Source: Capnocytophaga sp. ARDL2 (GTDB lineage: Bacteria > Bacteroidota > Bacteroidia > Flavobacteriales > Flavobacteriaceae). Taken from it: a stretch of 64,000 nt of DNA. Under the pieces are notes generated by a model. That model was not told the origin of the DNA, made no database searches, and worked only from the letters and a program-made list of their open reading frames with translations. The stretch lies in the NCBI RefSeq assembly GCF_041530365.1, contig NZ_CP168034.1, forward strand, positions 1,922,001-1,986,000, written 5' to 3'. Each line of letters opens with the position of its first letter. Positions within the stretch are counted from its first letter, which is position 1. This document shows positions 45,750 to 55,181 of this stretch, piece by piece. A program made the translations under genes and the position numbers.

Positions 45750-47723
45750 TTAAAACTTAGAAATTCCACTTTCTAACCATTGCATATATTCATCAACATT
45801 TGGAGTATAACCAACTGGTGTGTTTAGGCTATTTCCTTCGTGGTCTAAAATGATATAATAAGGTTGTGCATTGGCTTGGTATTTTTCAATTTGGAAATCA
45901 CTCCATTTGTTACCCACAGTTTTGATTTTCTTTCCTGTAGTTTCAGAAACATATTGCTCAGATTCTGGCAAGTCTTTTTTGTCATCTACATACAGCGAAA
46001 TCAAAACAATATCATTTTTCAATGTTGGCAATATTTTGTTGTCAATCCACACATGGTCTTCCATTTTTCTACAGTTTACACAAGCATATCCTGTAAAATC
46101 CAACAACACAGGTTTGTTTACTTCTTTGGCATACGCCATTCCTTTTTCGTAATCTGTAAAAGTTACGATTCCGTGTGAACCTTCTTTTGCTCCTTGAGGC
46201 AATTCTACATCAGCAGATGCAGCTCCTCCTCCACCAAATCCTTTCGGACTTTCTGAATAGGTCTGAGGTGGTGTCATTCCCGACAACAATTTCAGAGGTG
46301 CTCCCCACAATCCTGGAACCATATATATGGTAAATGTCGTAACTACTATGGCCAAAAATGTTCTACCCACTGACAATTTTGCTACTGGCGAATCGTGTGG
46401 CAATTGAATTTTTCCAAACAAATAAATTGCCCATGTTCCGAAAATTGCAATCCACAATGCGATAAATACTTCTCTTTGCAACAATCCCAATTGCAATACC
46501 AAATCTGCATTTGACAAGAATTTCAATGCCAATGCCAATTCTAAAAATCCTAATGATACTTTTACAGTATTCATCCAACCTCCCGAACGAGGCATAGAGT
46601 TTAACCATCCTGGGAACATGGCAAACAACATAAATGGCAATGCCAACGCTGATGAGAATCCCAACATTCCAATCAATGGAGCGGTTCCTCCTTTAGAAGC
46701 AGCTTCTACCAACAAAGTTCCTACAATCGGACCTGTACAAGAGAATGAAACAATCGCCAATGCCAATGCCATAAAGAAAATTCCGATCATACCTCCTCTA
46801 TCGGCTTGACGGTCGATTTTATTTGCCCAAGAGTTTGGCAACATGATTTCGAATGCACCTAAGAATGATGCGGCAAACACAATCAAAATCACGAAAAAAA
46901 CCACATTAAACCACACATTTGTTGATAATGCGTTCAATGAATCTGCTCCAAACAAACGAGTAACCAACAATCCCAAAAACACATAAATTACAATGATAGA
47001 AATACCGTAAATAATAGCATTTTTGATACCTTTTGCTTTTGATTTACTTTGTTTTGTAAAGAAACTCACCGTCATCGGAATCATTGGGAATACACACGGC
47101 GTAAGCAATGCGGCAAATCCTCCTACAAACGATAAGAAGAAAATACTCCAAATACCTTTCTGTTCTTCTTTTTTACCTGATTCTGAAACATCTGCTGGTT
47201 TTTCTGAATCCTCTGATTTTTTAGTTGTTGATGATTGTACATCTTCAAAATTCAACACTGCTTTTGAAGTTAAATCCTTTAAATCAAACACAAAAAACTT
47301 GTCAAATTGAATACATTCGATCGTACATGCTTGATAAAACAATTGTAAATTGATGGTTTCAACTGCTGGATTTGTAATTTTGATTACATGCGAAAATTGA
47401 GCAGATTTTTCAAAGTAATATTCATCTACTTCAAAAATATCATTGTATTTTTTAATATACTCACTTTCAGTAGCTTTTCCTTGAGGTTCGTAATTTCCTT
47501 CGGCGTTGTCATAAATAAATTCCATTGGCAACGCTCCCCCTTCAGGAGTAAATTGCGAGTACATATGCCATTCATCTTCAATCGTTGCATGCAACATCAC
47601 TTTGTACTCTGTGTCTGAGATTTTCTCAATTTTCGAAGTCCATTTTACTGGATCTTTCACCTGTGCATAAGCTCCAATCGAAAGGAAACTTACCAACAAT
47701 AAAAACCAAATCTTTTTAATCAT
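45750..47723 (-). CDS. dsbD: Protein-disulfide reductase DsbD / CcdA-thioredoxin fusion
   Basis: A 657-residue protein. It has a signal peptide (1-20), an N-terminal DsbD-alpha-like immunoglobulin domain (to about 150), and a low-complexity charged linker (about 155-185). The CcdA-like membrane core (about 190-430) has the redox segment LTPCVFPMIP, and a C-terminal thioredoxin domain has CVNC near residue 551. It moves electrons from cytoplasmic thioredoxin to periplasmic thiols. It is the last gene of a five-gene leftward operon and overlaps tilS by 4 bases. Confidence 0.93.
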   Translation of the reverse strand: MIKKIWFLLLVSFLSIGAYAQVKDPVKWTSKIEKISDTEYKVMLHATIEDEWHMYSQFTPEGGALPMEFIYDNAEGNYEPQGKATESEYIKKYNDIFEVDEYYFEKSAQFSHVIKITNPAVETINLQLFYQACTIECIQFDKFFVFDLKDLTSKAVLNFEDVQSSTTKKSEDSEKPADVSESGKKEEQKGIWSIFFLSFVGGFAALLTPCVFPMIPMTVSFFTKQSKSKAKGIKNAIIYGISIIVIYVFLGLLVTRLFGADSLNALSTNVWFNVVFFVILIVFAASFLGAFEIMLPNSWANKIDRQADRGGMIGIFFMALALAIVSFSCTGPIVGTLLVEAASKGGTAPLIGMLGFSSALALPFMLFAMFPGWLNSMPRSGGWMNTVKVSLGFLELALALKFLSNADLVLQLGLLQREVFIALWIAIFGTWAIYLFGKIQLPHDSPVAKLSVGRTFLAIVVTTFTIYMVPGLWGAPLKLLSGMTPPQTYSESPKGFGGGGAASADVELPQGAKEGSHGIVTFTDYEKGMAYAKEVNKPVLLDFTGYACVNCRKMEDHVWIDNKILPTLKNDIVLISLYVDDKKDLPESEQYVSETTGKKIKTVGNKWSDFQIEKYQANAQPYYIILDHEGNSLNTPVGYTPNVDEYMQWLESGISKF

Positions 47724-49036
47724 TGTACTGTAATCTTTAAAATTTTAGTTGTGTTTTTGTTTAGTTTAAATCTATTATCTATCTGAAAACCAATCACCCA
47801 CAAAATTTCATCTTTTGCATCGACCAAAACTCGCACGGCTTCTTTTTCAAAGATAGACAACTTTTTATCTTTCAAATATTTGCTAATTTTCTTCCTGCCA
47901 TTCATACCTAAAGGTTGAAACAATTCTCCCTCTTTTGGAACACGAATATGCAATGGAAATTGTATATTTTCTGCATCAAATTCCGCCACAAACTGAAAAT
48001 CAGCTCTATTTTTTAGAAAAAAGTTTTCAAATATAAGAGTAATATTTTCTTCTTGCTCGTTTTTTTTGATAAAAAAATGCAATTCTTTGTTAAAATTTAG
48101 ATTGATTTCACGTAAATGTAATTCTCCTCTATTTTTCAACAATTGATAGTCAGCATTTTGAATATATTTTCCCGAAATAGATTGCAACATTTTTTCTAAT
48201 TCATTTTCGTCCGAAAATCCATAAGGCAAAAGGATTTGCTTCAATTTGATAAATCCATTTTCCTCTTGGAATAATTTTTCAAAATCGATGATTAAAACAT
48301 CTTGTTCCTTTCGGGTAAATCTTTGTTTTATTTGGGTTAAAAATTCATCTTTCAACAAATAATCTTCTTTTACATTGGAAAATAATTGTTGAAAATTTTG
48401 ATATAAATCAGGGGAAATTTCCTCTAAAATGGGGATTATTTCTTTTCTGATTTTATTGCGAATGTACTTGGTTGATTGATTGCTCGAATCTTCTTTCCAT
48501 TCCAGTTGATTGTCCGTTGCATATTGTTCAATTTCTGTACGAGAAAACGACAACAACGGTCGGATGATTTGTTCATTTTTCGCAGGAATTCCTATCAAAC
48601 CTTTGGTTCCCGTTGCTCGTAAACTATTAATAAAATAAGTTTCGATTTGGTCGTTGAGATGATGAGCCGTAACCAAATAATCTAATTGATTTTCAATCAA
48701 TAACTCTTGAAACCAAGCATATCTCAATTCCCTCGCTGCCATTTGAATTGATTGTTTATATTGAACAGCGTAATTTTTTGTATCAAAATATTTTATATGT
48801 AAAATTATTTGCCTTTTTTGACAAAATTCATTCAAAAATTGCGTTTCATCTTCGCTTTCTTCGCCTCTCAACTGAAAATTGCAATGAGCCACTTGAAATT
48901 TCAACCCCAATTTTTGAAACAAATCTAACAACACCATACTATCCACCCCACCGCTTACGGCAAGGAGAAAAGTAGTATGTTGCATATCGACAACAAACTG
49001 TTGTAGTTGAAATTCAAATATTTCTTTCATTATCAT
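47720..49036 (-). CDS. tilS: tRNA(Ile)-lysidine synthetase
   Basis: A 438-residue N-type ATP pyrophosphatase that modifies C34 of tRNA-Ile(CAU) to lysidine. The P-loop AVSGGVDSMVL lies near 26-36. The N-terminal domain is followed by a TilS C-terminal domain (LFQPLGMNGRKKISKYLKDKKL). The start is the ATG at 49036; a second in-frame ATG at 49030 is equally possible. It abuts pabB upstream and overlaps dsbD downstream. Confidence 0.95.
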   Translation of the reverse strand: MIMKEIFEFQLQQFVVDMQHTTFLLAVSGGVDSMVLLDLFQKLGLKFQVAHCNFQLRGEESEDETQFLNEFCQKRQIILHIKYFDTKNYAVQYKQSIQMAARELRYAWFQELLIENQLDYLVTAHHLNDQIETYFINSLRATGTKGLIGIPAKNEQIIRPLLSFSRTEIEQYATDNQLEWKEDSSNQSTKYIRNKIRKEIIPILEEISPDLYQNFQQLFSNVKEDYLLKDEFLTQIKQRFTRKEQDVLIIDFEKLFQEENGFIKLKQILLPYGFSDENELEKMLQSISGKYIQNADYQLLKNRGELHLREINLNFNKELHFFIKKNEQEENITLIFENFFLKNRADFQFVAEFDAENIQFPLHIRVPKEGELFQPLGMNGRKKISKYLKDKKLSIFEKEAVRVLVDAKDEILWVIGFQIDNRFKLNKNTTKILKITVQ

Positions 49037-50320
49037 TTAGTTTTCCAACAACTCTCTTATCGACTGAGCTTTGAGTAAACATTCGGTGTATTCGTCATGT
49101 GCATTGGCTACAAAAGTTACAGCACTTCCCACACTCAACGATACGTATTTATTTGATTGATTGTACAATAACGAGCGAATTACCACATTGAAATCAGCAT
49201 CTCCATTGGGTGAAATATAGCCAATCGTACCACTATACAATCCGCGTTTGTGAGCTTCCAATTCGGCGATGATTTCCATGGTGCGTTGTTTTGGTGCTCC
49301 CGTCATACTCCCCATCGGAAACGAGGCTTGAAATACATCGAGTAGGGTTGCCTGTTGAGGAATTTCACACACAACCGTCGAAATCATCTGATGCACCGTC
49401 GGAAATGAATAAATGCCACATAATTCCTCGACTTTTACCGTATCTTTTTCGGCTATTTTCGATAAATCATTGCGAACCAAATCTACAATCATCAGATTTT
49501 CAGATTGTTCTTTGGGGTTGGTTTGCAAATATTTGATATTGTTTTTATCCTCTTCTTCGGTTTTTCCTCTTTTTGCTGTTCCTTTGATAGGTTGAGAAAT
49601 CACTTTAGTTCCAATTTTTTTCACATAGCGTTCGGGCGATGCACACAAGGCAAATTTATCTCGCCATTTTACAAAAGATGCAAACGAACTTTTGGCTTTT
49701 TCGTTCAATTTACAAAAGAAATATTCAGGGTGAATAATCGCATTTTCAGCAAAAAACTCGATACAATAATTCAATTCATACGAATCTCCTCGATGAATAT
49801 ATTGTTTAGCTTTGTTGAAATTTTTAATGTATTCTTCTTGTGAAACTTTTGCTTGTAAAGAAATTTTATCATGCGAAAAATCAGTAATTTCAACCAATTG
49901 AATGTTTTGAAAATCATTGTCAATTTCGTCATCACAACAAGCCAAATAAGAAAATTTCACCTGTTGATTATCCAAAATTTCAATCAATCGTTTGGGTTGA
50001 AAAAAAGCAATATCAGGAAATTGTAATACATCTGTTTTTTCATTAGGAAATTGTTCGGTAGAAATTTGGGCATCATACGAAACAAAGCCAAAACACCAAT
50101 CTTTCAGATGTGAAACAAACTCTTCAAACTGTTCGAAATCGTCTGTTTGAATAGAAGTCATCGCATCACAAGCCAAAATTTTTGTCACAGAATGATACTT
50201 CAAATTATGGTCATTGGAATCCAAAAAGACCACTTCTTGAAATTGTTTTGACCAGTAAATCAACTGTTTCCAAAAAATATCCATAGAAGAAACAGCAAAT
50301 ATCTTTTGCGTTCGTTTCAT
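49037..50320 (-). CDS. pabB: Aminodeoxychorismate synthase component I
   Basis: A 427-residue chorismate-binding enzyme. Motifs in order are PIKGTAKRG (about 257-265), NLMIVDLVRNDLSKIA (about 286-301), SFPTVHQM and the C-terminal PMGSMTGAPKQRTMEII. Anthranilate synthase TrpE has the same fold; the shorter length and absence of trp neighbours favour PabB, for 4-aminobenzoate and folate. No PabA glutaminase is adjacent. The gene lies 5 bases after rluD and directly abuts tilS. Confidence 0.88.
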   Translation of the reverse strand: MKRTQKIFAVSSMDIFWKQLIYWSKQFQEVVFLDSNDHNLKYHSVTKILACDAMTSIQTDDFEQFEEFVSHLKDWCFGFVSYDAQISTEQFPNEKTDVLQFPDIAFFQPKRLIEILDNQQVKFSYLACCDDEIDNDFQNIQLVEITDFSHDKISLQAKVSQEEYIKNFNKAKQYIHRGDSYELNYCIEFFAENAIIHPEYFFCKLNEKAKSSFASFVKWRDKFALCASPERYVKKIGTKVISQPIKGTAKRGKTEEEDKNNIKYLQTNPKEQSENLMIVDLVRNDLSKIAEKDTVKVEELCGIYSFPTVHQMISTVVCEIPQQATLLDVFQASFPMGSMTGAPKQRTMEIIAELEAHKRGLYSGTIGYISPNGDADFNVVIRSLLYNQSNKYVSLSVGSAVTFVANAHDEYTECLLKAQSIRELLEN

Positions 50321-50325
50321 AAGGA

Positions 50326-51360
50326 TTATTCTTCTTCTTGATGTTTACCAAATTCTGAGTAAGTTCGCCATTTTTCGATAGCCTGTACCATATCCTGCGG
50401 AATCGGCGTTTCAAATCGCATAAATTCCTTTTTCACAGGATGATAAAAACCTAAAGTTCGTGCATGAAGTGCCTGTCTCGGCAATACTTTCATGGTATTT
50501 TCTACAAATTGTTTGTATTTTGTAAAAGTAGTTCCTTTCAAAATTTTATCACCTCCGTAGCGTTCGTCGTTAAACAAAGTATGTCCTACCGATTTCATGT
50601 GTACACGGATTTGGTGTGTACGACCCGTTTCCAATTTACAAGAAATCAAAGTTACATAACCCAAACGCTCAATTACTTGATAATGAGTAACTGCGTGTTT
50701 AGCTCCATTGCTATCATCTGGAAAACTTGCCATTTGCATTCGATCTACACGATGTCTGCCAATGAAGCTTTCGATAGTACCTTTGTCCTCTTCCACATTG
50801 CCCCAAACCAAGGCGATATACTCTCTTTCGGTAGATTTTTCGGCAAATTGTTTTTGCAATTCGTTCATGACAAATTCGGTTTTGGCAATCACCAAAAGTC
50901 CTGTTGTATCTTTGTCGATACGATGCACCAAACCAGGTCTTTCTGAGCTATTCAACGGCAATTGATCAAAGTGAAAAGCTAAGGCATTAACCAAAGTACC
51001 AGTGTAATTTCCGTGACCAGGATGCACAACCAATCCTGCTTGTTTGTTTACCACAAGCAAGTCATCGTCTTCATACACAATATCTAACGGAATATCTTCT
51101 GGAATAATAATATGCTCAAAAGGAGGTTGTTCCATCAACACCTGCACCACATCATTTGCCTTTACTTTGTGATTGGATTTTACAGGTTCGCCATTGACGA
51201 AGATATTGCCATTTTCGGCAGCTTTTTGGATTCTATTACGAGTGGCATTTTCGATGAGATTCATCAAAAATTTATCTACACGCAAAGGAGCTTGACCTTT
51301 ACCTGCCTCAAAACGAAAATGTTCGTGTAAATCTTCTTCAGTAAATGCTGGAGTTATCAT
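50326..51360 (-). CDS. rluD: RluA-family 23S rRNA pseudouridine synthase (RluD-like)
   Basis: A 344-residue enzyme. An N-terminal S4 RNA-binding domain (about 22-80, RVDKFLMNLIENATRNRIQKAAENG) precedes the catalytic RluA domain. The active-site aspartate is in HRIDKDTTGL (about 147-156), and RTHQIRVH is near 249. The length fits RluD, which modifies helix 69 of 23S rRNA. It follows the PASTA gene by 6 bases. Confidence 0.93.
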   Translation of the reverse strand: MITPAFTEEDLHEHFRFEAGKGQAPLRVDKFLMNLIENATRNRIQKAAENGNIFVNGEPVKSNHKVKANDVVQVLMEQPPFEHIIIPEDIPLDIVYEDDDLLVVNKQAGLVVHPGHGNYTGTLVNALAFHFDQLPLNSSERPGLVHRIDKDTTGLLVIAKTEFVMNELQKQFAEKSTEREYIALVWGNVEEDKGTIESFIGRHRVDRMQMASFPDDSNGAKHAVTHYQVIERLGYVTLISCKLETGRTHQIRVHMKSVGHTLFNDERYGGDKILKGTTFTKYKQFVENTMKVLPRQALHARTLGFYHPVKKEFMRFETPIPQDMVQAIEKWRTYSEFGKHQEEE

Positions 51361-51366
51361 AGTGTT

Positions 51367-51993
51367 TTAAAAAATAGAGTCTATAGTTGGTGCTACAGCT
51401 TCGATGATTTCGCTGATAGTGTCTTGTTTTTGAGGAGTGTATCCCAAAGAACCATCTCCCAAAACCAAATTGATTTTAGAGTTTTTCAATACCTTATCGC
51501 CTTCTCTCAAGATGCGTCCATCTTGCTCTATACGCAAAATCACATCTTTAGCAAAGTCTGGTTCGTAAATCAACTCACCTTGTTGTAAACCTACCATTTC
51601 CAATGTAGCCAAGGCATGACGCAACGAACGATTTTCCAATTTTGGCAATCGTATCGATGCGTAATTTTTCGCATTGATTTTTACATATACCTTTCTTCCC
51701 TCTTTTACAAAAGCACCAGCAGTTGGTTCTTGCCAAGCAATGGTCAAAGGTGGAACTTTGGTTGTAAAATCAACAGTATCAATTACAACGATTTCTAAAC
51801 CGATGTCATCTAAGCGAATTTCTGCCTCTTCGGTACTCATTTTCGCTAAATTTGGAATTTCTATTTCTTCACCATGTCGTGTATAAACATTCAAAAATTT
51901 CAAAGTCCCAAAAATCAACAAAACCAGAATTATCAATGCGGTAACTATTGAAAATATAAATGATTTACTTTTAAAATAGCTGATTAAACTCAT
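51367..51993 (-). CDS. Membrane-anchored PASTA-domain protein
   Basis: A 208-residue protein. One transmembrane helix (about 13-35) precedes two to three PASTA units: IPNLAKMSTEEAEIRLDDIGL (about 46-66), then RLPKLENRSLRHALATLEMVGL (about 115-136) with its strand partner. PASTA domains bind peptidoglycan fragments in kinases and PBPs. Here no kinase or transpeptidase domain is attached. The gene heads a five-gene operon with rluD, pabB, tilS and dsbD. Confidence 0.88.
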   Translation of the reverse strand: MSLISYFKSKSFIFSIVTALIILVLLIFGTLKFLNVYTRHGEEIEIPNLAKMSTEEAEIRLDDIGLEIVVIDTVDFTTKVPPLTIAWQEPTAGAFVKEGRKVYVKINAKNYASIRLPKLENRSLRHALATLEMVGLQQGELIYEPDFAKDVILRIEQDGRILREGDKVLKNSKINLVLGDGSLGYTPQKQDTISEIIEAVAPTIDSIF

Positions 51994-52014
51994 TTCTTAT
52001 TCAATTTATTTTTA

Positions 52015-52022
52015 CAAATATA
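52015..52022 (-). promoter_or_regulatory. Predicted -7 box of the PASTA-dsbD operon
   Basis: The minus strand reads TATATTTG (TANNTTTG), 21 bases before the PASTA ATG. The presumed -33 region falls in the 3' end of pdxH. Confidence 0.55.
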
Positions 52023-52037
52023 CACAAGTAAAATATA

Positions 52038-52682
52038 TTACGGTGCCATTCGTTCGATTTTCCAATCCATTTCTTCCAATGTATATCGAATACGGTCGTG
52101 CAAACGGTTGGGTCTCCCTTGCCAAAATTCGATACTTACTGGTCGCACCAAAATTCCTCCCCAATGCTTTGGTCTTGGTATTTCTGTTTGGTTTTCATAT
52201 TGTTTTTCCAATATTTCCAATCGATTTTCTAAAAAATCATACGACGGAATTACCTCACTCTGTGGTGAAACCACTGCTCCCAGCTGACTTCCTTTTGGAC
52301 GACTTTGAAAATAATTATCCGATTGATTTTCGGATACTTTCTCTGCGACTCCTTTGATAATTACTTGTCGCTCGGCTTTTGCCCAAAAAAATGACAAACA
52401 AACTTGTGGATTTTCCAACAAGGCTCTCCCCTTTTCTGATTGATAATTGGTATAAAATACAAATCCTTCTTCGTTGTAGCTTTTCAACAATACCACACGC
52501 GTTTTGGGAAATCCGTCCAATCCGATGGTCGATACAGAAACAGCGTTGGTTTCGTCTGCCCAATTGTTTTCATCTACCTCACAAAACCACTTGCGAAATT
52601 GCATCATTGGGTTTTCATCGATTTCTGATTCTAACAGTCGATGTTTGTCGTAGGTCTTTCTATAATGTGATAAATCTTCCAT
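52038..52682 (-). CDS. pdxH: Pyridoxamine 5'-phosphate oxidase
   Basis: A 214-residue FMN enzyme that produces pyridoxal 5'-phosphate. FMN-binding segments are seen (TRVVLLKSYNEEGFVFYTNYQSEKG, about 65-89), as are the conserved SRPKGSQLGAVVSPQSEVI (about 132-150) and the C-terminal WQGRPNRLHDRIRY (about 187-200). The length is normal. Its stop is 44 bases before the PASTA ATG, and the gap holds that operon's promoter. Confidence 0.96.
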   Translation of the reverse strand: MEDLSHYRKTYDKHRLLESEIDENPMMQFRKWFCEVDENNWADETNAVSVSTIGLDGFPKTRVVLLKSYNEEGFVFYTNYQSEKGRALLENPQVCLSFFWAKAERQVIIKGVAEKVSENQSDNYFQSRPKGSQLGAVVSPQSEVIPSYDFLENRLEILEKQYENQTEIPRPKHWGGILVRPVSIEFWQGRPNRLHDRIRYTLEEMDWKIERMAP

Positions 52683-52702
52683 TTTTTGTTTTGCTTCTAT
52701 AC

Positions 52703-52970
52703 TTTAGCCACGAAATATTTTCTTTTTTTACACCTAAGGTGTTTTTTTTAGCCACGAATTACACAAATTAATTATTACACACTCAAAACTTTATCAACAA
52801 TAACACGAAATAAAATTTTATATGCTGATATTTTTTGATTTACGTAACACTTTATTTCTTTAGTCACAATTCGAGACAACGTTATACTACATTAAGGTTA
52901 ATTTCCATTAATTAAAAAATAATTAATGGAAATTCGTATAATTAGCGGCTATCTCTAACACCGTAGGTGT
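52703..52970. repeat. Repeat family E, second cluster
   Basis: The 293-bp gap between pdxH and rnz carries TTTAGCCACGAAAT (52703-52717), the palindrome ACACCTAAGGTGT (52730-52742), TTTAGCCACGAATTACAC (about 52747-52764), an imperfect inverse repeat of TTAATTTCCATTAATT / AATTAATGGAAATT (52900-52933) and ACACCGTAGGTGT (52958-52970). The pieces match those at 38141-38252. Confidence 0.7.
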
Positions 52971-52975
52971 GTATT

Positions 52976-53881
52976 CTAAAACTTAAAAACTTTACCGTCT
53001 TCAGCTAATTCGGTAGGTTCAAAAATTTCTTGTGCTTCGGTTTTAAACAAACTCAAATCGTGATAACGAGTGGAATAATGTCCTAAAATCAAATGATTTA
53101 CCTCTGCCATTTGTGCGATTTTTGCTGCTTGTTTCGCGGTACTATGTTTGGTATGTTCACAACGATCTGCATCTTCTTCTAAAAAAGTACTTTCGTGATA
53201 CAAAACCGTAGCGTTTTTGATAATAGGCACAATGGTTTCTGTATAAACTGTATCCGAACAAAAGGCATACGATTTTGCAGGGTCTGCATCAAAAGTCAGT
53301 TCGCTATTGTGAATCACTTCGCCTTGTTCTGTTACAAAATCTCCGCCTTCTTTGATTTTGTTGAAATAACAAGTGTCAACTTTATATTTATCACAAGCAG
53401 TGAGATTGAGTTTTCGTTTTCCTGGTTTTTCTGTAAACAAATACCCGTTAGTATAAACTCGATGAATCAAAGGAATCGTACGAACTGTGATTTTGTCGTT
53501 TTCTAAAATAATTTCGCTTTCCTCTGATTCCAATTCGTGGAAAAAGAGATTATAACTGGTATATGTTTTAGACAATTTTAACTGTAATAAAATGATTTCT
53601 TTTATTCCTTTTGGCCCATATATATGCAAATCATTCACACGATTGAGCAAGGTAAATGTAGAAATCAACCCTATCAACCCAAAAAAGTGATCACCATGCA
53701 AATGCGAAATAAAAATGTGATTGATACGAGCAAATTTTATCTTATGCTTTCTCAATGCTACTTGTGAACCTTCGCCGCAATCTATCAATACCATTTCATT
53801 GTTGATTTCCAAAACCTGTGAAGTCGTACGACCAAAACCACGAGGCGTAGCTGAAAAACAACCTAATATGTGTAACTTCAT
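52976..53881 (-). CDS. rnz: Ribonuclease Z
   Basis: A 301-residue metallo-beta-lactamase-fold tRNA 3' endonuclease. The zinc motif SHLHGDHFFGL gives His60, His62, Asp64 and His65. Further ligands are in YHESTFLEED and ILGHYSTRY near the C-terminus. The length is normal for the short form (RNase ZS). It is the last gene of the pyrR-pyrB-small protein-rnz cluster, 29 bases after the small gene. Confidence 0.96.
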   Translation of the reverse strand: MKLHILGCFSATPRGFGRTTSQVLEINNEMVLIDCGEGSQVALRKHKIKFARINHIFISHLHGDHFFGLIGLISTFTLLNRVNDLHIYGPKGIKEIILLQLKLSKTYTSYNLFFHELESEESEIILENDKITVRTIPLIHRVYTNGYLFTEKPGKRKLNLTACDKYKVDTCYFNKIKEGGDFVTEQGEVIHNSELTFDADPAKSYAFCSDTVYTETIVPIIKNATVLYHESTFLEEDADRCEHTKHSTAKQAAKIAQMAEVNHLILGHYSTRYHDLSLFKTEAQEIFEPTELAEDGKVFKF

Positions 53882-53910
53882 TTGATACTAGAATTTATGA
53901 CAAAAGGGAC

Positions 53911-54231
53911 TTAAAATCCTAAATCCCTTTCAATTTCTTCCATTTGAATAAAATCCAAAGCTTCTTGTACTGTTGGTACAATAGCAATGGATTGTTCTTC
54001 TTCGCCTATAGTTGTTGGTGCCACGATGACGATTGATTGGTTGTTTTGTTTGATTTTTGAAGCAAATGATTCAAATACTGAAACATTATTTTCATCAATA
54101 GATTCATTCACAACCAAAACTACATTTTTATCTAATGCAATCGATTGATTGTTTACTTTTGAAATAAATTCTGAAAATGAATCCGCTTGTTTTTCAAAAA
54201 TCAAAACACCTTGTTCTTCTCTTAATTCCAT
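53911..54231 (-). CDS. Small soluble protein upstream of rnz
   Basis: A 106-residue protein with alternating strands and helices (KNVVLVVNESI, QSIVIVAPTTIG, SIAIVPTVQEALDFIQMEEIERDLGF). The pattern resembles a STAS-like fold, and the acidic C-terminal ERDLGF is one I associate with small proteins encoded beside rnz in Flavobacteriia. Some are mislabelled as ribonuclease Z, but no metal-binding histidines are present. The function is unknown. It sits 6 bases after pyrB. Confidence 0.7.
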   Translation of the reverse strand: MELREEQGVLIFEKQADSFSEFISKVNNQSIALDKNVVLVVNESIDENNVSVFESFASKIKQNNQSIVIVAPTTIGEEEQSIAIVPTVQEALDFIQMEEIERDLGF

Positions 54232-54237
54232 TGCAAA

Positions 54238-55164
54238 TTATTTGATTTTTGATGCCAATAAATAGATAACTGCCATACGCACAGCTACTCCATTTTCTAC
54301 CTGCTCCAAAATTACCGATTGTTGAGAATCTGCTACATCCGAAGTAATCTCTACTCCGCGATTGATTGGTCCAGGGTGCATTACTATGATTTCTTTGTTT
54401 AACGAATCAAGCAAGGTTTTGTCCACTCCATATTGTTGTGAATATTCGCGAGTTGACGGAAAATAATTAACATCCAATCGTTCGTTTTGAACACGTAACA
54501 TATTGGCTACATCACACCATTCCAATGCTTTACGCAAGTTTGGTTCGTATTTTACGCCCAATTCTGTAATATATTTTGGAATCAATGTTTTTGGTCCACA
54601 AACCATCACTTCTGCTCCTTGCATTTGCAAAGCAAAAATATTGGAAAGTGCCACACGCGAATGTAATATATCTCCTACAATCACTACTTTTTTTCCTGCT
54701 ACTTCGCCCAATTTTTCACGAATGGTAAAACTATCCAACAAAGCTTGAGTTGGGTGTTCATGAGCTCCATCTCCAGCGTTTACGATACTTGCATTTACAT
54801 TTTGCGACAAAAAGTAAGCAGCCCCCGGATTGCTATGACGCATCACCACCATATCTACTTTCATAGACAAAATGTTGTTTACCGTATCAATCAGCGTTTC
54901 CCCTTTTTTTACTGAAGATTGTGCTGCTGAAAAACTAATCACATCTGCCGAAAGTCGTTTTTGAGCCAATTCAAACGACAATTTTGTACGGGTACTATTT
55001 TCAAAAAAGATATTCGCAATGGTAATATCTCTCAACGATGGAACTTTTTTTATCGGACGATTGATGACTTCTTTGAAATGATCTGCCGTTTCAAAAATGA
55101 GGTCAATATCGTTTTTATTGATGTATTTTATTCCTAATAAATGATTTACGCTTAATTCTTTCAT
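54238..55164 (-). CDS. pyrB: Aspartate carbamoyltransferase catalytic subunit
   Basis: A 308-residue enzyme, second step of pyrimidine synthesis. The carbamoyl-phosphate motif STRTKLSFE is near 56-64, HPTQALLDSFTI near 137-148, and the C-terminal HPGPINRGVEI near 263-273. No regulatory pyrI is adjacent. It follows pyrR by 17 bases, so both are one unit. Confidence 0.97.
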   Translation of the reverse strand: MKELSVNHLLGIKYINKNDIDLIFETADHFKEVINRPIKKVPSLRDITIANIFFENSTRTKLSFELAQKRLSADVISFSAAQSSVKKGETLIDTVNNILSMKVDMVVMRHSNPGAAYFLSQNVNASIVNAGDGAHEHPTQALLDSFTIREKLGEVAGKKVVIVGDILHSRVALSNIFALQMQGAEVMVCGPKTLIPKYITELGVKYEPNLRKALEWCDVANMLRVQNERLDVNYFPSTREYSQQYGVDKTLLDSLNKEIIVMHPGPINRGVEITSDVADSQQSVILEQVENGVAVRMAVIYLLASKIK

Positions 55165-55181
55165 CGAATTAAATTTTATAA

